From NCBI RefSeq assembly GCF_042432815.1, contig NZ_JBHLWM010000005.1, positions 1 through 64,000 on the forward strand: 64,000 nt of DNA. The letters run 5' to 3'. The translations under genes were made by a program, and so were the position numbers. The notes under the pieces are model-generated. The model was not told where the DNA came from and made no database searches. It saw only the letters and a program-made list of their open reading frames with translations. Source of the DNA: Rhodopseudomonas telluris (lineage in GTDB: Bacteria; Pseudomonadota; Alphaproteobacteria; Rhizobiales; Xanthobacteraceae). Of the stretch, positions 51,424-60,459 are shown piece by piece (position 1 is the stretch's first letter; each line of letters begins with the position of its first letter).

Positions 51424-52761
51424 ATGCGGGTCATCGTTGTCGGCGGCGGCATTGCCGGATTGGGCGCGGCCGATCGGCTGCGTGACGATGGCCACGAGGT
51501 CGTGCTGCTCGAACAGGACACCGAGCCGGGCGGGCGTTGCCGCTCCGTGCTGTGGCACGGCGTGTGGGCCGTCACCGGCGCGTTCGCCTTTCTCGGCGCC
51601 GAAACCAACCTCGGCGATCTCGCCCGCAAGCTCGGTATCGACAAGCCCGACGGCATCGCCGACCTGGCGGCCGCGCACCGCTGGAACGTGCTGGTCAAGC
51701 GCAAACAGAACGTCGGCTTCGGCGCCTTCGACCTGATTGCGGCGGCCAAGCATCCGTATATCCCCTTCGCCGAGAAAACCCGTCTGCTGGCAACGCTGCC
51801 GAAACTGGCGCAGATCGCCATGAACGGCGATCCACGCGACATCACCAGCGCGGCGGCGTTCGACGACGTCAACGCCTGCGAGTACTTCCGGCGCTTCTCG
51901 CCGACCTTCGTCGATTACTTCCTCGAGCCGTGCGTCGCGATGTTCTGCGGCTATGGCGAAGACGACTTCTCGCTCACCTGGACGGCCTGGAGCACGGCCG
52001 GACGGTTGTCTTGGTCGGGCGATCAGATCTGGAGCTTCAAGGAGCGCGGGGCCGGCCGGATCACCTGGGAGCTCGGCCGCAGCCTCGCCGCCGATCCGCG
52101 CGTCGACCTCCGGCTCGGCTGCAGCGTCGCCGAAGTTCGCACCCGCGCGGACGGCGTGGAAGTCGATGCGATCAGCAATGGCGGCAGTGAGACCGTTCGG
52201 GGCGACGCAGTGGTGATGGCCGTGCCGGGCAACAAGGTGTCGGCGCTGATGCCGGGGCTCGATGCGGAGCGACGACGCTTCTTCGACGGCGTCGACTACG
52301 CCGGCCACCACATCGTCTACTATCTGCTCGACCGGCCCAAAGGCGATCTTCTCGACACCTACTTGCTGCCCGCCGCCGACGGCTTCCGCCGCACCGGCAA
52401 TCTGCGCTTCACCGACATGGGCGACGGCACGACCTTCGCCCATTCGCAGTGGAAGGATTGGGGCTGCCGGCAGCATGCCGACGCCAGCACGGCGGATCTG
52501 CTCACGATCGCCTGGAGCGACGTGGTCGACGCCCTGCCCCAGCTCGCCGAAACGCGGGTGATCGACAGCTTCATCTCGCGTCAGCCCGATGCGATCTGCA
52601 AGCGCCCCAAGGGCTACATCCGCGGCCTGCGCCGCTTTCTCGAGCTCGGCCCGATGCCGCGCGTCGCGTTCTGCGGCGACTACCTCACCAACAGCACGGT
52701 CGGTCAGGCGCATTGGTCGGGGCTGAAGGCCGCGGAGGATTTGATCGCGCGCGGCAACTAA
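51424..52761 (+). CDS. FAD-dependent amine oxidase/phytoene desaturase-like oxidoreductase
   Basis: The 445-residue protein begins with the FAD dinucleotide motif VVGGGIAGLGAA, then PGGRCRS (flavin-binding), and ends with a C-terminal FAD contact (VAFCGDYLTNSTVGQAHWSGLKAAE). It belongs to the family of amine oxidases, protoporphyrinogen oxidases and carotene desaturases; the substrate is not known. GAGGAGG precedes ATG at 51424. Its stop codon overlaps that of the convergent LuxR-type gene by four bases. Confidence 0.85.
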   Translation: MRVIVVGGGIAGLGAADRLRDDGHEVVLLEQDTEPGGRCRSVLWHGVWAVTGAFAFLGAETNLGDLARKLGIDKPDGIADLAAAHRWNVLVKRKQNVGFGAFDLIAAAKHPYIPFAEKTRLLATLPKLAQIAMNGDPRDITSAAAFDDVNACEYFRRFSPTFVDYFLEPCVAMFCGYGEDDFSLTWTAWSTAGRLSWSGDQIWSFKERGAGRITWELGRSLAADPRVDLRLGCSVAEVRTRADGVEVDAISNGGSETVRGDAVVMAVPGNKVSALMPGLDAERRRFFDGVDYAGHHIVYYLLDRPKGDLLDTYLLPAADGFRRTGNLRFTDMGDGTTFAHSQWKDWGCRQHADASTADLLTIAWSDVVDALPQLAETRVIDSFISRQPDAICKRPKGYIRGLRRFLELGPMPRVAFCGDYLTNSTVGQAHWSGLKAAEDLIARGN

Positions 52762-53498
52762 CGGGCGTCGTCCGCGCTGGCCCGCGATCCAAGTAGCGCG
52801 CTCAGCTCGGTGCGATTGCGCGTGCCGGTCTTGTCCAGCACCGCGCGCATCTGGTTCTTGATCGTCCACGGACTGATATCGAGCATCCGGGCGATCGATT
52901 TGTTGGAATAGCCTGCCGCAGCGAGCCTCGCGACTTCGCTTTCGCGCGGCGTAAGCGCGCGCAGTGGATCATCGCCAGCCGGTCGCTGCGCCGTGTCGAG
53001 ACGCGCCGCCACGCCGCCATACGCCATTTCCAGAAGCGGCAGCAACGACACCGCCATCCCGCGGTCGCGCTCGTTGAAATCGCCGCGGCTGGCATCGCGG
53101 ACCAAGCTCAGAGCGCCGACGATCCGGTTGCGGTCGCGCAGCGCCAGCGTCAGCACGAACGCCGCCCCGCAATCACTCAGCAGCGGTTCATCAGACCGCG
53201 CCGCAGGCATCAGTTCGGACAGCCGCGCGACGCCGTCATCTCGGGATGCAGCACCGCCGTCCAGCCAGGTCCGGATCGGATCGCGGGCGCGTACCTCGGC
53301 GCAGTAATGCGACTTGCACCAGGACGGCCAGTTGATGAAGTGCATCTCGCCCGGCCGGCCGCGCTGTCGATCCGAGAACACCGCACGGCTCGCGCCGAAG
53401 ACCGGCCGCAGCGACCGCAGCGCGGCCTCGGCGAACACGAAAGGCGTAGCAGGTCGAGACGGATCGAGGCCCATGGCGGCAGGATCGCGGATCGGCAT
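52758..53498 (-). CDS. LuxR-family transcriptional regulator
   Basis: The 246-residue regulator has an N-terminal GAF-like sensing region (about 20-160) and a C-terminal LuxR helix-turn-helix (about 180-235; LTPRESEVARLAAAGYSNKSIARML). The signal is unknown. Its last codons overlap the stop of the convergent FAD oxidoreductase gene, so the two messages share four base pairs at their 3' ends. It may regulate the neighbour, but there is no direct sequence support. Confidence 0.84.
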   Translation of the reverse strand: MPIRDPAAMGLDPSRPATPFVFAEAALRSLRPVFGASRAVFSDRQRGRPGEMHFINWPSWCKSHYCAEVRARDPIRTWLDGGAASRDDGVARLSELMPAARSDEPLLSDCGAAFVLTLALRDRNRIVGALSLVRDASRGDFNERDRGMAVSLLPLLEMAYGGVAARLDTAQRPAGDDPLRALTPRESEVARLAAAGYSNKSIARMLDISPWTIKNQMRAVLDKTGTRNRTELSALLGSRASADDAR

Positions 53499-53914
53499 TC
53501 ACGGCTCGCTGTGGTCTGCCCGTGCCGCGCCGATGTGCTGGGCGAGGCGACGGCGCGGTTGTTTGTGACGCCGTCATCAAACCGGGTCACGGCCCCCGCT
53601 GCAAGGTCGCGGGGACCGCGAATGCCCCGATAAGCCACCCAAAAAACCATGCGGCAAACCTGTGGCAGCGGCGCGCGGCGGCAAAATTCGTTGCGGCGAA
53701 ACGGTGTTCTCCGCCACAATCCGAACAGGCGCTCCCGCCACGAATCTGCCGCCGAGGCGCCGGTCCGGAACCACAATCACGGCGGTACCTTGAGACCGGC
53801 TCGCGAGGCGCTCGCAATTCAGCAGCGCCGAATACCATCAGCGCGCGCTTCACTCATCCTGCGTGCGCTTGTCACTAGACGCTGCAGCACCATTTCGGAA
53901 CGCACCCGCAAGAA
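53499..53914. other. Intergenic region with no supportable gene
   Basis: These 416 bases separate the LuxR-type regulator from the cupin gene. Frames present on either strand are short and have neither plausible starts nor recognisable protein. The only element is the palindromic repeat that begins at 53915. Confidence 0.6.
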
Positions 53915-53947
53915 CGTGGATGGCCGGGACAAAGCCCGGCCATGACG
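53915..53947. repeat. Palindromic repeat, copy of the 56721 element (right half)
   Basis: CGTGGATGGCCGGG-ACAAAG-CCCGGCCATGACG contains the inverted arms GGCCGGG and CCCGGCC; it equals the right half of the repeat at 56721-56810. Confidence 0.75.
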
Positions 53948-53971
53948 AACGAAGCGAGTGGTCCGGCGGCC

Positions 53972-54397
53972 TTACGCCGGGCTAGCGAGCGGCTTGCCCT
54001 TTTCGACGATGTAGTTGACCATCAGCCGGGTCTTCGCCGTCGACGGTTTGCCGCCGGCGTGCGGCGTGTTGGGTGGGACCTGGAAGGCCTCGCCGGCCTT
54101 GGCAATCGTGGTCGGCCGTCCCTCGATCGGAAGCTCAAGCTCGCCTTCCATCACATAGGTCGACTCGATCCCCGGATGCGTATGGCGGCCGACGGTCGCT
54201 CCGGCATCGAGCGTCACGTCCATGATAATCGTCTCATAGCCCGCGGCCGGACCATCGGTGCGGCTCAGGATCTTGCGCGTGACGCCGTTGGCGGTCGTGG
54301 CGGCGGCTCCCTGCGCGAAGGCCTCGGTCGCCCCGAACCCCGCGATGCTGCAGATCGCACAGCCAGCGACCGCCGCAAATCCTCTCCGTGTCAGCAT
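53972..54397 (-). CDS. Tat-exported cupin-domain protein
   Basis: The 141-residue protein begins with a twin-arginine type signal (TRRGFAAVAG) cut near AFA|Q. The mature part is a single cupin with RHTHPGIESTYVMEGE (first motif) and PPNTPHAGG (second), giving a plausible metal-binding set of His and Glu. The enzymatic role is unknown. GGGAGG precedes ATG at 54397. It has no obvious operon partners. Confidence 0.83.
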   Translation of the reverse strand: MLTRRGFAAVAGCAICSIAGFGATEAFAQGAAATTANGVTRKILSRTDGPAAGYETIIMDVTLDAGATVGRHTHPGIESTYVMEGELELPIEGRPTTIAKAGEAFQVPPNTPHAGGKPSTAKTRLMVNYIVEKGKPLASPA

Positions 54398-54545
54398 GAC
54401 GTCCTCCCAACCCTTGAAGCCCGTCTGTGCGGGCGTGGGAGAAGTCTGGCAGAACGGCGGCTCCCTGGAAAGAACAAGGCGAGACGATACAACCTGCCTG
54501 TTAGCAAGCCGCCTGAGCTTGGTTGCGGTGCAACTACTCCGTCTC

Positions 54546-56300
54546 CTACCCCTCGAACGCCTCGCTCGACGCGCGACCCGCCCGCACCAGCAGCGACTCG
54601 TCCGGCTCGGCCAGCGCTTCCGCCTTGTCGCGAAAGCGGTTGGTGATCGGATAGCGCCGATCTCGGCCGAAGTTCTTGCGCGTCACCTTCACGCCCGGCG
54701 CGGCTTGGCGGCGTTTGTATTCGGCGATGTTCAACAACCGGTCGATCCGCACCACCGTGTCCTTGTCAAAACCTTCGGCGACGATCGAGGCCAGCGGCTC
54801 TTCGCGTTCGACTAAGCGTTCGAGGATGCCGTCGAGCATGTCGTAGGGCGGCAGTGAGTCCTGGTCGGTCTGGTCTTCGCGGAGTTCGGCGGTCGGCGGT
54901 CGCACGATGATGCTTTCCGGGATCACCTCGCCGTCCGGGCCGAGCGCGCCGTCGGGCTTCCAGCGGTTGCGCAGGCTCGACATCCGGAACACCTGGGTCT
55001 TGTAGATGTCCTTGATCGGGTTGAAGCCGCCGTTCATGTCACCATACAGCGTGGCGTAGCCGACGCTCATTTCCGACTTGTTGCCGGTGGTCACCACCAT
55101 GGCGCCGGTCTTGTTGGAGATCGCCATCAGCAGCGTGCCGCGGGTGCGCGCCTGCAGATTCTCTTCGGTGATGTCGCGCTCCAGCCCCGCGAACGGCTTC
55201 GCCAGGATCGCCTCGAAGCCTTCGACCGCCTGGGCGATCGGCAGCACCTCGTAGCTGAAGCCGAGCGCGCCCGCGAGCCGCGCCGCGTCGTCGAGCGAGA
55301 TCTGCGCGGTGTAGCGGAACGGCAGCATCACGCCGCGAACCTTCTCGGCGCCGAGCGCATCGACCGCGATCGCCGCGCACAGCGCCGAGTCGATGCCACC
55401 GGAGATGCCGAGCAGCACGCCGGGGAAGCCGTTCTTCCGCACGTAGTCGCGCAGACCGAGCACGCAGGCCGCGTAGTCAGCCTCGTCGCCTTCGATCACC
55501 GGCGCGACCTGACCGTCGCAGCGCCAGCCTGCCGCGCCCTTGGCGAAGCTCAGCGTGGTGAGGCTCTCGGCGAAGCCGGGCAGCTGCGCTGCCAGCGTGC
55601 GATCGGCGTTGAGCACGAAGGACGCGCCGTCGAACACCAGTTCGTCCTGGCCGCCGACCTGATTGAGATAGACCAGCGGCAGGTCGCTTTCGGTGACGCG
55701 CGCCACCGACACAGACATCCGCAGGTCCTGCTTGCCGCGCGCATAGGGCGAGCCGTTCGGCACGATCAGAAGCTCGGCGCCGGTCTCGGCCAGGCACTCG
55801 ACGACGTTCTCGTACTCTTCGGATTCCTCGAGCCAGGTGTCCTCGCAGATCGGCACGCCGACCCGCACGCCGCGGATCGTCACCGGACCGGACACCGGGC
55901 CGCGGGCGAATACCCGCTTCTCGTCGAACACGCCGTAATTCGGCAGATTGACCTTGTAGCGGATCGCCGCGATCCGGCCGCCATCGAGTAGCGCGCAGGC
56001 GTTGTACAGCTTGCCGTTATCGACCCAGGGCGAGCCGATCAGCATCGCCGGCCCGCCATCGGCGGTCTCGCGCGCCAGCTCCTCCACGGCGGAGCGGCAC
56101 GCGGCCTGGAAGGCCGGTTTCAGCACCAGATCCTCCGGCGGATAGCCGGCGATGAACAGCTCGGGGAAGACGATCAGCGCGGCGCCGTCCGCCGCCGCCT
56201 GCTTGCGCGCGGCGCGGGCCTTGTCGGCGTTGCCGGCGACATCGCCGACCGTCGGGTTGAGCTGGGCGAGCGTGAGGGTGAAGCGGGCTGTGTCGGTCAT
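54546..56300 (-). CDS. nadE: Glutamine-dependent NAD+ synthetase
   Basis: The 584-residue two-domain enzyme makes NAD from deamido-NAD. The N-terminal nitrilase-type glutaminase (1-265) has the catalytic trio: Glu in FPELFIAGYPPEDL, Lys in YKVNLPNYGVF, and Cys in VGVPICEDTW. The C-terminal synthetase (280-584) has the ATP-binding SGGIDSALCA. The start is taken at 56300, where the enzyme family starts. dgkA begins 45 bases upstream on the same strand. Confidence 0.95.
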   Translation of the reverse strand: MTDTARFTLTLAQLNPTVGDVAGNADKARAARKQAAADGAALIVFPELFIAGYPPEDLVLKPAFQAACRSAVEELARETADGGPAMLIGSPWVDNGKLYNACALLDGGRIAAIRYKVNLPNYGVFDEKRVFARGPVSGPVTIRGVRVGVPICEDTWLEESEEYENVVECLAETGAELLIVPNGSPYARGKQDLRMSVSVARVTESDLPLVYLNQVGGQDELVFDGASFVLNADRTLAAQLPGFAESLTTLSFAKGAAGWRCDGQVAPVIEGDEADYAACVLGLRDYVRKNGFPGVLLGISGGIDSALCAAIAVDALGAEKVRGVMLPFRYTAQISLDDAARLAGALGFSYEVLPIAQAVEGFEAILAKPFAGLERDITEENLQARTRGTLLMAISNKTGAMVVTTGNKSEMSVGYATLYGDMNGGFNPIKDIYKTQVFRMSSLRNRWKPDGALGPDGEVIPESIIVRPPTAELREDQTDQDSLPPYDMLDGILERLVEREEPLASIVAEGFDKDTVVRIDRLLNIAEYKRRQAAPGVKVTRKNFGRDRRYPITNRFRDKAEALAEPDESLLVRAGRASSEAFEG

Positions 56301-56344
56301 GCCCGAGATGTAACGGCCCCCTGGCCGGTCCGCAATCGGCGGCG

Positions 56345-56698
56345 CTAGAACACGCCCATGCGTTCGCCGAGCGCGAACAGCCAGAGGAGCCCGGCGATCG
56401 CCAGCGCGACGCCGACCGCGGCCGAGCCCATGTCCTTGACCCGGCCGATCTGCGGGTCGTGTTCGGTGGTGAGCCGGTCGGCGAGCTTCTCGATCGCGGT
56501 GTTGAGCAGTTCGACCACGATCACCAGCGCCACCACCGCGACGAGTTCGACGCGGCGCGCCGGCGTTGCGCCGATCAGCCAGGCGGCCGGCACGGCCAGC
56601 ACCAGCGCGACCAGCTCCTCGCGGATCGCCTGTTCGGAACGGGTCGCGAACTTCAGTCCGCGCCACGAATTGATCGTCGCCCGCCAGAACCTCAGCAA
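56345..56698 (-). CDS. dgkA: Diacylglycerol kinase
   Basis: The 117-residue trimeric inner-membrane kinase phosphorylates diacylglycerol to phosphatidic acid, a recycling step. It has the RATINSWRGLKFA opening, REELVALVLA and the catalytic helix VVELLNTAIEKLADR, with three transmembrane helices. The start is a TTG at 56698; no ATG or GTG fits in frame. It ends 45 bases before nadE, possibly cotranscribed. Confidence 0.9.
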   Translation of the reverse strand: MLRFWRATINSWRGLKFATRSEQAIREELVALVLAVPAAWLIGATPARRVELVAVVALVIVVELLNTAIEKLADRLTTEHDPQIGRVKDMGSAAVGVALAIAGLLWLFALGERMGVF

Positions 56699-56720
56699 CT
56701 GACCCGCAGCCCCTATTTGT

Positions 56721-56810
56721 CGTCATGCCCGCGCCTGTCGCGGGCATCCACGTCTTCGGAGGCGACGCCAAGTAAGGCGTGGATGGCCGGGACGAGCCCG
56801 GCCATGACGG
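56721..56810. repeat. 90-bp palindromic repeat between dgkA and the DAHP synthase gene
   Basis: The full copy reads CGTCATGCCCGCG ... GCATCCACG... then CGTGGATGGCCGGG-ACGAG-CCCGGCCATGACG. Two hairpins are nested in a larger inverted structure with GTCATG/CATGAC ends. Its right half recurs at 53915 and 51. Confidence 0.8.
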
Positions 56811-56838
56811 AAGAGAGATCGATGATGGTGGCCGACTC

Positions 56839-58227
56839 TTACAGCCCAGCCGCCACCGGCAGCGGACTGACCTTGCCGGCGCGGCCCTGCTTCAGCTGAT
56901 CCGCGATCAGGAACGCCATGTCGATCGACTGCTCGGCGTTGAGCCGCGGGTCGCAGGCGGTGTGATAGCGGTTGTTGAGGTCTTCGTCGGTGATCGCGCG
57001 GGCGCCGCCAAGGCACTCGGTGACGTTCTGGCCGGTCATCTCCAGATGCACGCCGCCGGCATGCGTCCCCTCCGCGGCGTGGACCGCGAAGAACGAGCGC
57101 ACTTCCGACAGGATGCGGTCGAACGGCCGGGTCTTGTAGCCGGAGTTCGAGGTGATGGTGTTGCCGTGCATCGGGTCGCACGACCACACGACGTTGCGCC
57201 CCTCGCGCTGCACGGCGCGGACCATCGCCGGCAGGTGATCGCCGATCTTCTCGTGGCCGAACCGGCCGATCAACGTCAGCCGGCCGGGTTCGTTCTCGGG
57301 GTTGAGCACGTCGATCAGCTTGAGCAGCTCGTCGGTCTTCAGCGACGGGCCGCACTTCAGGCCGATCGGATTCTTGATGCCGCGGAAGTACTCGACATGG
57401 GCATGGTCGAGCTGGCGGGTGCGGTCGCCGATCCACAGCATGTGGCCCGAGGTCGCGTACCAGTCGCCGGTGGTCGAGTCGACGCGGGTCATCGCCTGCT
57501 CGTAACCGAGCAGCAGCGCCTCGTGGCTGGTGTAGAAATCGGTGGTGCCGAGCGAGCTATCGACCGCGAAGGTCAGGCCGCAGGCGCGCATGAAATCGAG
57601 CGCGCCTGAGACGCGATCGGCGAGATCCGCGTAGGCCTTCGACTGCGGACTGTCGCTGACCGACTGCAGCATCCAGCGATGCACGTTCTCGACGCTGGCA
57701 TAGCCGCCCTTGGCGAAGGCGCGCAGCAGGTTGAGGGTCGCGGCCGACTGCCGATAGGCTTCGAGCTGGCGGCGCGGATCCGGCACGCGCGCGTCCTCGG
57801 TGAAGGCGATGTCGTTGATGATGTCGCCGCGATAGCTCGGCAGCTCGAGGCCGTCGCGCTTCTCGACCGGGGCCGAGCGCGGCTTGGCGAACTGGCCGGC
57901 GATGCGGCCGACCTTCACCACCGGCGATGCGCCGGCGTAAGTCAGCACGATCGCCATCTGCAGGAAGACGCGGAACAGGTCGCGGATGTTGTTGGCGCCG
58001 TGCTCGGCGAAGCTCTCGGCGCAGTCACCACCCTGCAGCAGGAACGCCTCGCCCGCCGCCACGCTGGCGAGCTGCTTCTTCAGGTTGCGCGCCTCGCCGG
58101 CGAACACCAGCGGCGGAAACGTCGCGAGCTGGGCCTCGACATCCGCAAGCGCTTTCGCGTCGGGATAACCCGGCATCTGCTGCACGGGCTTGCTGCGCCA
58201 ACTATCGGGTGTCCACCGCTCGGACAT
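56839..58227 (-). CDS. aroF: Class II 3-deoxy-7-phosphoheptulonate (DAHP) synthase
   Basis: The 462-residue enzyme is the plant-like, type II DAHP synthase that starts the shikimate pathway from phosphoenolpyruvate and erythrose-4-phosphate. Motifs include LQGGDCAESF near residue 70, RIAGQFAKPRS, DPMHGNTI (metal and phosphate) and HLEMTGQNVTEC near the C terminus. Length and order fit the class. AGGAG precedes ATG at 58227. The letter (aroF/aroG) is not fixed in this clade. Confidence 0.95.
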   Translation of the reverse strand: MSERWTPDSWRSKPVQQMPGYPDAKALADVEAQLATFPPLVFAGEARNLKKQLASVAAGEAFLLQGGDCAESFAEHGANNIRDLFRVFLQMAIVLTYAGASPVVKVGRIAGQFAKPRSAPVEKRDGLELPSYRGDIINDIAFTEDARVPDPRRQLEAYRQSAATLNLLRAFAKGGYASVENVHRWMLQSVSDSPQSKAYADLADRVSGALDFMRACGLTFAVDSSLGTTDFYTSHEALLLGYEQAMTRVDSTTGDWYATSGHMLWIGDRTRQLDHAHVEYFRGIKNPIGLKCGPSLKTDELLKLIDVLNPENEPGRLTLIGRFGHEKIGDHLPAMVRAVQREGRNVVWSCDPMHGNTITSNSGYKTRPFDRILSEVRSFFAVHAAEGTHAGGVHLEMTGQNVTECLGGARAITDEDLNNRYHTACDPRLNAEQSIDMAFLIADQLKQGRAGKVSPLPVAAGL

Positions 58228-58406
58228 GGGACCAACTCCTGAAGGAAAGCCACGACTTAACAATGGTTCGCGGCGGCCGCGTTATACACAGCCTCCCCGC
58301 CAATCGCTAGACGGAAATCCGCCCAAGACTACAACCTGTTGCGTGGGCAGCGGAAATCAATTCCGGGCAATCACGGACGCCGGCCGCAGGCCGGGCCGCC
58401 GGGAGG

Positions 58407-59792
58407 CTACTCCGCGGCTTCGAGGCCGTAGCGGGCCGTGGGCGTCCGCATCGTCACCAGCTCTTCGGCGGCGGTCGGGTGCAGCGCCATGGTGGCGTCG
58501 AAGTCGGCCTTGGTGGCCTTCATCTTCACCGCGATCGCCAGCACCTGCACCAGCTCGCCCGCCTCGGGGCCGACGATGTGGCAGCCGACTACCTGGTCGG
58601 TGGCGCCGTCGACCACCAGCTTCATCAGCGTGCGGATCTGGCTGCCCGACACGGTCGCCTTCAGCGGGCGGAAATCGGTCCGGTAGATGTCGACGCGCGG
58701 ATACATCGCGCGGGCCTGCTGCTCGGTGAGGCCGACCGTGCCGACCTCCGGCTGCGAGAACACCGCGGTCGGAATGTTGGTGTAGTCGACCTGCACGGGC
58801 CGCTTGCCGAACACGGTGTCGGCGAACGCGTGGCCCTCGCGGATCGCCACCGGCGTCAGGTTGGTCCGATGGGTGACGTCGCCGATCGCGTAGATGTGCG
58901 GCACCGAGGTCCGGCAGAACTCATCGACGGCGATGCCGCCATTGTCCGGATTCATCGCCACGCCGGCCTTTTCGAGCCCGAGATTGGCGACGTTGGGGTG
59001 ACGGCCGATCGCGAACAGCACCTGATCGGACGCGACACTGGAGCGGCTCGACAGATGCGAGATGTACTCCTCGCCCGGCTTCTCGACCCGCGCGACGGTG
59101 CAGCCGGTCAGGATGGTGATGCCGGCCCGCTCCATCTCGGTGCGGACGTGGGTGCGGACGTCCTCGTCGAAGCCGCGCAGCACGTTGTCGCCGCGATACA
59201 CCACGGTGACGTCGCTGCCGAGGCCCGCGAAGATGCAGGCGAATTCCAGCGCGATATAGCCGCCGCCCTGGACCAGGATGCGCTTCGGCAACTGCTTGAG
59301 GTGGAAGACTTCGTTGGACGAGATCACGTGCTCGATGCCCGGGATCATGGTGCCGTGGTTGGGCGCGCCGCCGGTGGCGATCAGCACGTGCTGAGCCCGG
59401 ATGGTCTCGCCGGTCGACAGCCGCAGCGTATGCGGGTCCTCGAACACGGCGCGCGCCTTGATGGTCCGCGCGCCCGTCTTCTCGACATTGGTGGCGTAGA
59501 TCTTCTCGAGCCGCGCGATCTCGGTGTCGATGTTGGCGACCAGCGTCGGCCAGTCGAAACGTGCTTCCGGAATGATCCAGCCGAAACCCGCGGCGTCGCG
59601 GATCTCGTCGTGAACGTGCGAGGCGTGGACCATCAGCTTCTTCGGGACGCAGCCGCGGATCACGCAGGTGCCGCCGAAGCGATATTCCTCGGCGATCATC
59701 ACGCGGGCGCCGTGGCCGGCGGCGATCCGGGCGGCGCGCACGCCGCCGGACCCACCACCGATGACGAACAGATCTGTGTCGAAGTCGGTCAT
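58407..59792 (-). CDS. gor: Glutathione-disulfide reductase
   Basis: The 461-residue flavoprotein reduces glutathione disulfide with NADPH. It has the FAD motif GGGSGGVRAA, the redox-active pair CVIRGC (Cys-43 and Cys-48), NADPH motif GGGYIALEFA and the C-terminal ALHPTAAEE with the catalytic His. ATG at 59792 is preceded by AGGGCGAAC. Upstream in-frame sequence runs through a palindromic repeat and is not coding. A GC-rich inverted repeat (GCCGGCCGCAGGCCGGGC) lies at its 3' end near 58380. Confidence 0.94.
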   Translation of the reverse strand: MTDFDTDLFVIGGGSGGVRAARIAAGHGARVMIAEEYRFGGTCVIRGCVPKKLMVHASHVHDEIRDAAGFGWIIPEARFDWPTLVANIDTEIARLEKIYATNVEKTGARTIKARAVFEDPHTLRLSTGETIRAQHVLIATGGAPNHGTMIPGIEHVISSNEVFHLKQLPKRILVQGGGYIALEFACIFAGLGSDVTVVYRGDNVLRGFDEDVRTHVRTEMERAGITILTGCTVARVEKPGEEYISHLSSRSSVASDQVLFAIGRHPNVANLGLEKAGVAMNPDNGGIAVDEFCRTSVPHIYAIGDVTHRTNLTPVAIREGHAFADTVFGKRPVQVDYTNIPTAVFSQPEVGTVGLTEQQARAMYPRVDIYRTDFRPLKATVSGSQIRTLMKLVVDGATDQVVGCHIVGPEAGELVQVLAIAVKMKATKADFDATMALHPTAAEELVTMRTPTARYGLEAAE

Positions 59793-59831
59793 GACATGTT
59801 CGCCCTGAGAGTGCGGCCTGAAAAGCGCCCT

Positions 59832-59910
59832 CGTCATTGCGAGGAGCGAAGCGACAAAGCAATCCAGACAGTGCACGCGGCTGGATTGCTTCGCTTCGCT
59901 CGCAATGACG
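59832..59910. repeat. 79-bp palindromic repeat, copy 2 of the 115-194 element
   Basis: The sequence matches copy 1 at 115-194 with few changes (for example AGCGAAGCGACAAAGCAATCCA here), and preserves both arms CGTCATTGCGAGGAGC and CGCTCGCAATGACG. It lies between gor and the DUF2059 gene. Confidence 0.88.
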
Positions 59911-59926
59911 AATTAGATGCCGTCGA

Positions 59927-60436
59927 TCAGATCGCCTTGCCGCGCTTGCGCATCTCGGCGCGGAACTGGCCGTTGACTTCCTCGGCGAAGGTCTGCGCCC
60001 ACTGGTTCATGTACTGCATGCTCGAGGCGATCGCCTTGGGCTCCTCGTTCAGCAGCTTCTGGCCGAGCGGCGTCTTGTAGAACGTCACCAGATCCTTCAG
60101 CTCCTGCTCGGTGAAGTCCTGCGCGTAGATCTTCGCCATGCCGTCGCCGATCTCCTTCTCGCGGCCGGCCATGTTCTTGGCGACGACCTCGGCGACTTCC
60201 TTGAGATCCTTCTGATAGTTCAGATTGGTCTGCATCAGGGTGTCCATGGTGCGCTGGACGATGTTCGGCACCGCATTGGCATAGATAGTGTTGGCGCGCT
60301 TCAGCTCCAGGATCTCCTTGGCGGCGGCGATCGCCGCCGGGGTCGGCGGCTTCGCCTGGGCCATCGCCTGCCCCGCGGACAGCGCGATGCCCAGCGACAG
60401 GCCGGCGGCCAGCAGTGCTTTCGACAGGTACTTCAT
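59927..60436 (-). CDS. DUF2059-family secreted protein
   Basis: The 169-residue protein has a signal peptide (cut near AMA|QAK, about 27). The mature part is helical with LKELVTFY-like motifs (QELKDLVTFYKTPLGQKLL), characteristic of DUF2059, a periplasmic helical domain of unknown function. GGAG precedes ATG at 60436. The preceding rpiA gene ends 24 bases upstream on the same strand. Confidence 0.86.
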   Translation of the reverse strand: MKYLSKALLAAGLSLGIALSAGQAMAQAKPPTPAAIAAAKEILELKRANTIYANAVPNIVQRTMDTLMQTNLNYQKDLKEVAEVVAKNMAGREKEIGDGMAKIYAQDFTEQELKDLVTFYKTPLGQKLLNEEPKAIASSMQYMNQWAQTFAEEVNGQFRAEMRKRGKAI

Positions 60437-60459
60437 TGCAATTCTCCAGGATGTGGGCG

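Noticed and set aside
51358..52869. 503-codon minus-strand frame opposite the FAD oxidoreductase
   Set aside because: Shadow frame; the plus strand shows GGGIAGLG and other FAD motifs.
53499..53914. Several 67-118 codon frames in the gap before the cupin gene
   Set aside because: No plausible ribosome sites or recognisable sequence, and mutually overlapping on both strands.
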